A DNA stretch of 11,210 nucleotides, from NCBI GenBank assembly GCA_031376425.1, contig JANMDR010000315.1, positions 1 to 11,210 of the forward strand, given 5' to 3'. The notes beneath the pieces were generated by a model. That model did no database searches, was not told where the DNA came from, and saw only the letters and a program-made list of their open reading frames with translations. This DNA comes from JANMDR01 sp031376425. GTDB taxonomy: Bacteria > Pseudomonadota > Gammaproteobacteria > Burkholderiales > Usitatibacteraceae. Shown here piece after piece: positions 5,852-11,210 of the stretch; position 1 is the first letter of the stretch; each line of letters opens with the position of its first letter. The position numbers were made by a program, and so were the translations under genes.

Positions 5852-6589
5852 CTACCGGGCTGGGGCCGCCGCAGGCTCAGCCGCGACCATACGTGTCTCT
5901 AGGGCTTCTTTCGTAACAGCGCCTTCAAGCTTTGTGCCGTCAGCAAAAAAACTAACGGGCGTTGCCTTTAATCCCAAGCGCTGGCCTAAAGCGCTAATTT
6001 TCTCAATTGGGTTGTCACATTTTTCAGTACCAGTCAAAGGTATGCCGCGCAACATCCAATCCTGCCACGCTTTGACGCGATTAGGGGCGCACCAAACCTT
6101 TCTAGATTTATTGGCAGAATCAGCCGCTAAAATTGGGTATAAAAAGGTATATACCGTTGTGTCGGCTAAGGTTGTCACGTCGGTTTCAAAGCGCTTGCAA
6201 TAACCACAGTTGGGATCTGCAAATACCGCAAGTTTGCGCGTGCCTTTACCTATGACTGTTTTCACCGCGAGATTCAGTGGCAGATCATCAAACTTTATAG
6301 CCGTTAACAGCGTAAAGCGGGGAGTAGAAATATCGGTTTTAGTAGCCACATCTACCAAGCGACCAAGCAAAAGATAACTAGCACGCTCATCGGTATAAAA
6401 CAGTTCTGTGCCAGTAAAAATTTCCCACAACCCCGGGTATGCGGTAGGCAACACGCTTTGCACCGTTACGTTTGGATATTTTTTCTGCATTTCATTACGA
6501 ATCACATCTGGATTCGCCGCCGCGTAAGGCACGCACAATGCAACACCCATGAATAAGGCCACAACGAGTGCCAATTTAAATAGTTTCAT
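5852..6589 (-). CDS. dsbC: Thiol:disulfide interchange protein DsbC
   Basis: This is a periplasmic disulfide isomerase of 245 residues. Residues 1-25 form a signal peptide with likely cleavage after YAAA. The N-terminal part (about 26-95) matches the DsbC dimerisation domain, with the typical text PGLWEIFTGTELFYTDERASYLLLG in separate recognisable pieces (for example PGLWEI and FYTDERASYLLLG). The thioredoxin-fold domain carries FADPNCGYCKRF with the active-site CGYC at 128-131 and the cis-proline in ATPVSFF (Pro211). Cys167 and Cys191 match the second, structural disulfide of DsbC. The C-terminus ends in an Ala/Pro-rich tail. The ATG at 6589 has only a weak purine-rich site upstream. It is the last gene of the minus-strand operon, 27 bp after the ubiI-like gene. 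Its reductant DsbD is not in the window. Confidence 0.93.
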   Translation of the reverse strand: MKLFKLALVVALFMGVALCVPYAAANPDVIRNEMQKKYPNVTVQSVLPTAYPGLWEIFTGTELFYTDERASYLLLGRLVDVATKTDISTPRFTLLTAIKFDDLPLNLAVKTVIGKGTRKLAVFADPNCGYCKRFETDVTTLADTTVYTFLYPILAADSANKSRKVWCAPNRVKAWQDWMLRGIPLTGTEKCDNPIEKISALGQRLGLKATPVSFFADGTKLEGAVTKEALETRMVAAEPAAAPAR

Positions 6590-6616
6590 ATCGCTTTCGC
6601 TTATTTTAAACTTCGA

Positions 6617-7864
6617 TCAATTTGCTGCCGCAGCCATCATAACGCGCTTTAAGATAAGGCTTTGATTAAGAACTTGCAAACCTTCATGACGCAGCCATTG
6701 CGCTGGCGCGCTGGTAGCACGGTTAAGCTTGTACAGCCCATCGGTCACAAGAGTGACGGCCAGACTGTGTTCACGACGGCTACGCTGATAACGCTGCAGT
6801 ACGCTAACGTCGCCAATATTAGAAAACTTACCGCAGCCTGCCAATGTTTCTACGAGTGCCACCACATCACCAAATCCTAAATTTGCGCCCTGCCCCGCCA
6901 GCGGATGCACACTGTGTGCCGCATCGCCTAGCAATGCTATGTAGGGCTTTACAAATTGCGCCGCGCCTCGACGCGATAGGGGAAACTTACGTGGCACACC
7001 GATTAGCGCCAATGCGCCCAATTCAGCAGCGATCGTGCCATGCTGCGCGGAAACGTCCAATGCTAAATTAGCGGACGACATTAAATTTTTTGCCTGATCA
7101 TGCTCACATGACCACACCATAGAAACCTGATTTCCCGCTGGCGCCGATGCATTCGGCAAGGGCAATAAAGCCAACACGCTCTGCCCTAAAAACCATTGCC
7201 GTGCCGCAAACCCGTGTGGTAATTCACAGTAAAAGTTTGCAACTACGGCGCTTGCTGAATAATCAGCACCTACCGCGTCAAAACCAGCCTGTGCCCGTAC
7301 CCAACTGTTTACCCCATCAGCACCGATAAGAAGTTTAGCTTTAATCTTATTGTCTACTTGATCGCCGCCTGTAAAGTCAATAAATACGGCATCTTCCAAA
7401 ACATTGATCGTTTTTGGACGCACGCCGAATATCACCTTTATATTTTCCTGTTCACGCACTTTTTGCCACAGACTATTAAGCAAATTATTGTGCTCCACGA
7501 TGGTTGCAATAGTCGCCATCGAAGGCATTGCCAATTCTAAGTCTGGCGCGGTCACTACGTCATGACTAAGCTTATCGCTATCACCCCAAATGCGCATGCT
7601 GCTCACGGCTTGTAATCGTGGCGCAATCATTGTTTGCCAAACTCCTAAGCGCTCCAAAAGGACGCGACTTGCCTGAGATAGCGCATACACACGCGAATCC
7701 ATTGGTGTCGCCACTGTTGCGGGTAATCCAGTCAACGAACCTGATGCCGACTCAAGCATCACTACACGCAAACCCAGTTGCGTTGCGGCGGCCAGCGCCG
7801 CAGTGAGCCCGATTGGCCCGCCACCGATTACACAAATATCGGTTTCAATATTTTCCTTGCTCAC
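6617..7864 (-). CDS. UbiH/UbiF/VisC-family FAD hydroxylase (ubiI-like)
   Basis: This 415-residue flavin monooxygenase should hydroxylate the ubiquinone precursor ring using NAD(P)H and O2. The N-terminal dinucleotide fold is DICVIGGGPIGLTAA (9-23), and the second FAD signature is GDAAHSVHPLAGQGANLGFGD (starting at 313, Asp314 contacting the flavin ribityl). DSRVYAL near residue 57 is the usual third family motif. GDAAH fits UbiI or UbiF better than UbiH. The pepP-ubiH-ubiI order points to UbiI (C5 hydroxylase), but substrate position cannot be fixed from sequence, because betaproteobacterial hydroxylases vary in regiospecificity. The start is GTG, overlapping the ubiH stop as GTGA, with GGTGGA five bases upstream, so translation is probably coupled. 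Confidence 0.9.
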   Translation of the reverse strand: MSKENIETDICVIGGGPIGLTAALAAATQLGLRVVMLESASGSLTGLPATVATPMDSRVYALSQASRVLLERLGVWQTMIAPRLQAVSSMRIWGDSDKLSHDVVTAPDLELAMPSMATIATIVEHNNLLNSLWQKVREQENIKVIFGVRPKTINVLEDAVFIDFTGGDQVDNKIKAKLLIGADGVNSWVRAQAGFDAVGADYSASAVVANFYCELPHGFAARQWFLGQSVLALLPLPNASAPAGNQVSMVWSCEHDQAKNLMSSANLALDVSAQHGTIAAELGALALIGVPRKFPLSRRGAAQFVKPYIALLGDAAHSVHPLAGQGANLGFGDVVALVETLAGCGKFSNIGDVSVLQRYQRSRREHSLAVTLVTDGLYKLNRATSAPAQWLRHEGLQVLNQSLILKRVMMAAAAN

Positions 7865-9048
7865 AATCTTCCACCAAAGAGCATTTTCTTTGTTAGGCGT
7901 CGTCGCATCCCGGGCAATACATCCAACGCTACCAATCCCAAACCACGTAGCAACTTTATGGGCGCGGCTTGCGGGGCAAATACATCCACTAATAAATTCG
8001 TTAAGCCAACAGTGTCGCGACTATCATGCGCGCGCGTTTTTGCAAACTGCACTAGCCGACTCACAACATCGTTGTCTAGCCCGTGTTGCACTAAGGTTGC
8101 GGCAAGATCACGCACATCGCGCAAACCCAAATTAAATCCCTGCGCGGCTACAGGATGCAGCGCCTGTGCCGCGTTACCGACAACCACAATCCGGCCGTCG
8201 CTAACTCGATTTAGCTGACGTAAATGTAGCGGATAGGTCATTCTATTTTGCACGGCGATTAAATTACCCGCTCGATAACCAAAGTGCGTTTGCAATTTAG
8301 CGAGGAAAGCCACATCGTCTAACCCCTCTAAGGCCGCAATATTGTTGGGTGAATCAATCCACACCAGTGAATAATCATCGTGATAAGGCAACAGTGCCAC
8401 GGGCCCGGCATCAGTAAATCGCTCATAGGCTAGGCCGTGATGCGGCATATCGGCACGCACCTTTGCTAGCAATGCTGTTTGCTGATAATCACGCGTGCTT
8501 GGACTAAATTGCGGCAGCAACGGCAAATTTGCACCGCCATCGGCCATGACCAATACTTTTGCCGTGAGCGTTTGTGAGGCGGGATTATCCAAACTACAAT
8601 ATGAAACGACGGCGTTATTTTCAGTTTGGGTAATCGCATCAATACGAACCCCCGTTATTGTCGTCAGACACTGTGTTTGCGCACTAATCATTAATTGGCT
8701 ATCTAGCGTATTTTGCAAGTTTGCATAACTAGCAACATAACCTAGTGCTGGTACATTAGCTTCGCTTGCTTTAAGCACGGTGCGGCCAAAACCATTTCGG
8801 TGCGACGTATGGACTGCAGTAATTGCAGTGGCATCTAATGCCTGCCAAGGCATCCCAGCGCTTTCCAACACGGCACGGCTGCCATGCGATATTGCGATTG
8901 AGCGCGTCTGTGTACTCGCTAGCAGTTTGGGGCGTGCTTCCAGCGCCACCACCTTTACACCCGCTTGCACCAGCATAAGCGCCAAGCTCGCTCCCACCGG
9001 CCCAGCGCCGACGATGGCGACATCACATGAACGGGTTGGTAGGTTCAA
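7861..9048 (-). CDS. ubiH: 2-octaprenyl-6-methoxyphenol hydroxylase UbiH
   Basis: This 395-residue FAD monooxygenase of ubiquinone synthesis is assigned to hydroxylation at C1 of the ring. The FAD-binding fold is DVAIVGAGPVGASLAL (9-24), followed by QTRSIAISHGSRAVLE with the family motif. The second FAD motif has the UbiH-specific form GNAAQALHPVAAQGFNLGLRD (from 291), with Asn292 replacing the Asp of UbiI/UbiF, as in E. coli UbiH. The start is TTG at 9048: no in-frame ATG or GTG exists between the pepP stop and the FAD motif, and the pepP TGA lies in the same frame only two codons before it. GGAAGG stands 10 bases upstream. It forms the Ubi pair with the following hydroxylase. Confidence 0.92.
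   Translation of the reverse strand: MNLPTRSCDVAIVGAGPVGASLALMLVQAGVKVVALEARPKLLASTQTRSIAISHGSRAVLESAGMPWQALDATAITAVHTSHRNGFGRTVLKASEANVPALGYVASYANLQNTLDSQLMISAQTQCLTTITGVRIDAITQTENNAVVSYCSLDNPASQTLTAKVLVMADGGANLPLLPQFSPSTRDYQQTALLAKVRADMPHHGLAYERFTDAGPVALLPYHDDYSLVWIDSPNNIAALEGLDDVAFLAKLQTHFGYRAGNLIAVQNRMTYPLHLRQLNRVSDGRIVVVGNAAQALHPVAAQGFNLGLRDVRDLAATLVQHGLDNDVVSRLVQFAKTRAHDSRDTVGLTNLLVDVFAPQAAPIKLLRGLGLVALDVLPGMRRRLTKKMLFGGRL
7870..7875 (-). promoter_or_regulatory. Shine-Dalgarno site for the ubiI-like gene, inside ubiH
   Basis: On the minus strand GGTGGA lies 5 bases before the GTG start at 7864 and within the last ubiH codons. It supports the GTG start and coupled translation. Confidence 0.6.
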
Positions 9049-9051
9049 GAA

Positions 9052-10383
9052 TCAATTACCTTCCGCAATTGCGGCTTCTACATCCGCTACTGTTTTCGGA
9101 CAAGATTTTGTGAGTACATCGTTGCCCGTTTTAGTCACCAAAACATCATCTTCAATACGCACACCAATATCCCAAAACGCTTTAGGCACATTGGCTGCTG
9201 GGCGAATATATAGGCCAGGCTCCACCGTGAGTACCATGCCAGCTTGCAACTTTACCGATTTACCGGCGAGCTTATAACTGCCCGCATCGTGCACATCTAA
9301 CCCTAGCCAATGACCAGTGCGATGCATATAAAATTGCTTATAAGTTTCCCGCTCTAGCACCGAATCTAATGTGCCTTTACAGAGCTTTAAATCGATGAGC
9401 CCCTGCGCTAAAACTTTAGTGGCAACGTTATGGTATTTATTAAACTCAGCACCCGGTTTGACGGCTTTAATGCTGGCTAATTGCGATTCAAGTACTAATT
9501 CATAAATAGCGCGTTGCGGCCCGCTAAATTTACCGCTTACTGGAAACGTACGGGTAATATCGGCCGCGTAGCTTTCATATTCACAGCCTGCATCAATGAG
9601 CATTAAATCACCCGTTTTGATGAGGGCATTATTTTGACTGTAATGCAATATGCAGGCGTTGGCACCGGTGGCCACAATTGAGCCGTAAGCGGGCTGACGT
9701 GCACCATTTTTTATAAACTCATGCAGTAATTCTGCCTCCGCTTCAAACTCATACATACCTGGACGCGCTACTCGCATCGCTCGACGATGGGCATTTGCAC
9801 TAATAACCGCAGCGCGGCGCATCAAACTAATTTCATGTTCGTCTTTAATTAACCGTTGCTCGGCAACCGCCGCGCGTAAATCATGCACTTCATTAGGTGC
9901 GGTAGCAACAGTGCGTGACTGCGCCCGAACCATGTTTAACCAGACGGCCAAGCGACTATCCCAATTGCCCTCAACACCAAGGGGCGTATGAATACGTGCT
10001 TGATTCGCCATGAGACTCGGCAGCATTTCATCAAGCGACTCAATTGAATACGCCGCGTCAATGCCAAAAGCCTGCGCTGCCGCAGCCGGACCATAGCGAA
10101 AGCCATCCCAAATTTCACGCTCCACGTTTTTATCGCGGCAAAACAAAATCGTTTTCGGCTTACGGCCTAATAGTATTACCAATACCGATTCGGGTTCACG
10201 AAAACCGGTAAGGTAGTAAAAAAAACTATCCCAACGAAATTCATAATGCACATCCGCATTCCGCGTGACTTCTGACGCCGTGGGAATGATGACGATACCT
10301 TCCTTCAACTTGCGGGAAAGTGCCGCACGCCGCTTAGCGTGGGCGCGAATATTAGGGGTAGTGAGCGTAGTAGGTAGGTTCAT
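9052..10383 (-). CDS. pepP: Xaa-Pro aminopeptidase PepP (M24B)
   Basis: This 443-residue cytoplasmic metallopeptidase removes the N-terminal residue before proline. The N-terminal creatinase-like domain includes YEFRWDSFFYYLTGF and GRKPKTILFCRDK. The C-terminal pita-bread domain carries the five metal ligands: Asp264 and Asp275 (LIDAGCEYESYAADITRTF), His358 (HRTGHWLGLDVHD), Glu388 (LTVEPGLYI) and Glu411 (GVRIEDDV). Length matches E. coli PepP (441). The ATG at 10383 begins one base after the murU stop, so the genes are cotranscribed and probably translationally coupled. No strong Shine-Dalgarno is visible. As in E. coli, it directly precedes ubiH, with no known functional reason for the pairing. 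Confidence 0.95.
   Translation of the reverse strand: MNLPTTLTTPNIRAHAKRRAALSRKLKEGIVIIPTASEVTRNADVHYEFRWDSFFYYLTGFREPESVLVILLGRKPKTILFCRDKNVEREIWDGFRYGPAAAAQAFGIDAAYSIESLDEMLPSLMANQARIHTPLGVEGNWDSRLAVWLNMVRAQSRTVATAPNEVHDLRAAVAEQRLIKDEHEISLMRRAAVISANAHRRAMRVARPGMYEFEAEAELLHEFIKNGARQPAYGSIVATGANACILHYSQNNALIKTGDLMLIDAGCEYESYAADITRTFPVSGKFSGPQRAIYELVLESQLASIKAVKPGAEFNKYHNVATKVLAQGLIDLKLCKGTLDSVLERETYKQFYMHRTGHWLGLDVHDAGSYKLAGKSVKLQAGMVLTVEPGLYIRPAANVPKAFWDIGVRIEDDVLVTKTGNDVLTKSCPKTVADVEAAIAEGN
9059..9064 (-). promoter_or_regulatory. Probable Shine-Dalgarno site for the TTG start of ubiH
   Basis: GGAAGG on the minus strand stands 10 bases before the TTG at 9048 and overlaps the last pepP codons. 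The spacing is slightly long. It supports reinitiation at TTG after pepP ends. Confidence 0.5.
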
Positions 10384-10384
10384 T

Positions 10385-11128
10385 TTAACTTCGACTTAAT
10401 TGCGATTTTAGACGTGCATCCAGTGCATTTAATTCATCTATAGTACCTATATTGTCCCACACCCCACGATGATGCTCTGCGGTAACCTCTCCAGCAGCTA
10501 CAAATTGATCGGCCCAGGGAAATAACTTCATTTTCTCACCACGCACACATCCCGCAAAAATACGCGGATGCCACACCGCAATGCCGGCATAATTTAAGCG
10601 CGGATGTTGTTCATCACCTTGACGCGACGCCAAACCATCACGGATAGCGAAGTCACCTAAGGGATGAAAGGGGGGGTTATTGGCTAATACAAAGTGCGCA
10701 AAATGCGCTAAATGTGCAACTTCGCCATTTGCCGACATTTCAATTTGTGCGCACATCGCTGCTAATTTGTTATAACTATAATCCGTATAGACATCTGCGC
10801 TCACCGTGGCAAATGGTTTTGTACCTAACAGCGGCAGTGCCTGCACGATGCCACCAACGGTTTCCAGCGCCTCCGCTTCAATGCTATACCTAATCGAACA
10901 CCCATAACGCGCACCATCGCCCAATGCGGTTTGAATGACCTCACCCAGCCACGCCACGTTTATCACAATGTCGTGAAAACCTGCCTTTATTAAAGCTTCA
11001 AGCTGATATTCGATCAACGATTTTTGCCCCGCATGCAACATGGGCTTAGGCACCGTGTCTGTAAGCGGCTGCAGACGCTGGCCGCGACCTGCGGCAAAAA
11101 TGAGCGCTTTATATCCGTGGGGCTTCAT
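10385..11128 (-). CDS. murU: N-acetylmuramate alpha-1-phosphate uridylyltransferase MurU
   Basis: This 247-residue nucleotidyltransferase makes UDP-MurNAc from MurNAc-1-phosphate and UTP in the recycling route that bypasses de novo, fosfomycin-sensitive MurA. The N-terminus has the sugar-nucleotidyltransferase signature FAAGRGQRLQPLTDTVPKPM (11-30, Lys28). Typical MurU text follows: IVINVAWLGE, IRYSIEAEALETVGGI and SADVYTDYSY (Asp112 as probable metal ligand). LETVGGI has Val where LETGGGI or LETAGGI is common. After residue 130 the stretch VAHLAHFAHFVLANNP seems to carry about six extra residues compared with the usual AHLVLV.NP, encoded by a 9-bp repeat. The ATG at 11128 lies 6 nt after the preceding stop, and there is no clear Shine-Dalgarno. 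The upstream tail that fits AmgK strengthens the assignment. Confidence 0.92.
   Translation of the reverse strand: MKPHGYKALIFAAGRGQRLQPLTDTVPKPMLHAGQKSLIEYQLEALIKAGFHDIVINVAWLGEVIQTALGDGARYGCSIRYSIEAEALETVGGIVQALPLLGTKPFATVSADVYTDYSYNKLAAMCAQIEMSANGEVAHLAHFAHFVLANNPPFHPLGDFAIRDGLASRQGDEQHPRLNYAGIAVWHPRIFAGCVRGEKMKLFPWADQFVAAGEVTAEHHRGVWDNIGTIDELNALDARLKSQLSRS
10691..10717. repeat. Three imperfect 9-bp units in murU encoding AHL-AHF-AHF
   Basis: The plus-strand units are AAAGTGCGC, AAAATGCGC and TAAATGTGC. They encode the repeated Ala-His-aromatic/aliphatic residues just before VLANNP. The units differ at one or more positions each, so this is an old or selected duplication rather than a very recent slippage. 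Confidence 0.65.
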
Positions 11129-11134
11129 CGCAAT

Positions 11135-11210
11135 TTAGAAGGTATAGCCTACATCTACCGGGGCTAGTGATTCGATATGATCAATCACCGTAAGCAATGG
11201 CCCCAGCGCC
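11135..11210 (-). CDS. amgK: Probable N-acetylmuramate/N-acetylglucosamine kinase AmgK, C-terminal end (partial)
   Basis: An open frame enters from the right edge and ends at TAA (11135-11137), giving the last 25 or so residues: ALGPLLTVIDHIESLAPVDV followed by GYTF. A C-terminal GYTF is how I remember betaproteobacterial aminoglycoside-phosphotransferase-like AmgK proteins ending, and AmgK is the usual partner directly upstream of MurU. It phosphorylates the anomeric position of MurNAc to supply MurU. The kinase catalytic motifs are outside the window, so the call rests on the short tail and on position, 6 nt before the murU start. Confidence 0.6.
   Translation of the reverse strand, partial: ALGPLLTVIDHIESLAPVDVGYTF

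Noticed and set aside
7778..8218. A plus-strand open frame of 146 codons opposite ubiH and the ubiI-like gene
   Set aside because: It lies wholly antisense to two genes with clear FAD motifs, has no family resemblance and a composition expected of a shadow frame.
8780..9277. A plus-strand open frame of 165 codons opposite the ubiH start and pepP end
   Set aside because: It is antisense to conserved coding sequence in both genes and shows no domain or ribosome-binding site.
10691..10717. CRISPR-like or regulatory direct repeat
   Set aside because: The units are 9 bp, contiguous, in frame and inside the MurU coding sequence, so a codon repeat explains them.

Overview
The window reads as a chromosomal segment of a Gram-negative proteobacterium, most likely a betaproteobacterium of Burkholderiales type. 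The support is a MurNAc-recycling pair (amgK tail plus murU) joined to pepP-ubiH-ubiI-like-dsbC, aerobic ubiquinone hydroxylases, and an outer-membrane lytic transglycosylase lipoprotein. Base composition looks roughly balanced by eye, and no genus can be named from this alone. There are no tRNA or rRNA genes, no CRISPR array and no gene-free stretch longer than 300 bases.

Layout. Positions 1-139 hold the last 34 codons of an IS256 (Mutator)-family transposase and the probable right end of that insertion sequence. Four plus-strand genes follow at short spacing: the lytic transglycosylase mltA (265-1659), a MAPEG-family membrane protein (1712-2095), an unrecognised three-helix membrane protein (2132-2701) and a secreted YceI-family lipid-binding protein (2739-3383). 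A convergent gap of 94 bases separates them from a minus-strand cyclic-di-GMP phosphodiesterase (3478-5700). After a 151-base spacer with an inverted repeat and a palindrome comes a tightly packed minus-strand operon read right to left: amgK tail (11135-11210), murU (10385-11128), pepP (9052-10383), ubiH (7861-9048), an ubiI-like hydroxylase (6617-7864) and dsbC (5852-6589). Its junctions are 6 nt, 1 nt, 3 nt, a 4-nt GTGA overlap and 27 nt.

How the genes relate. MltA cuts peptidoglycan to 1,6-anhydro-muropeptides, while AmgK and MurU return free MurNAc to UDP-MurNAc, so both ends of the wall-recycling route lie in this window on opposite strands. UbiH and the ubiI-like enzyme hydroxylate the ubiquinone ring, PepP trims Xaa-Pro dipeptides from the N-terminus of peptides, and DsbC isomerises periplasmic disulfides. 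The pepP-ubiH-ubiI order is the same as in Escherichia coli.

The most unusual item is the phosphodiesterase. It has two membrane helices around a periplasmic sensor with paired cysteines, a complete EAL domain, and two DEP domains in tandem at the C-terminus joined by a Gly-Ser linker encoded by a 9-bp tandem repeat. Short in-frame repeats of the same kind occur in murU (an AHx triplication) and in mltA (a Cys/Pro-rich linker).
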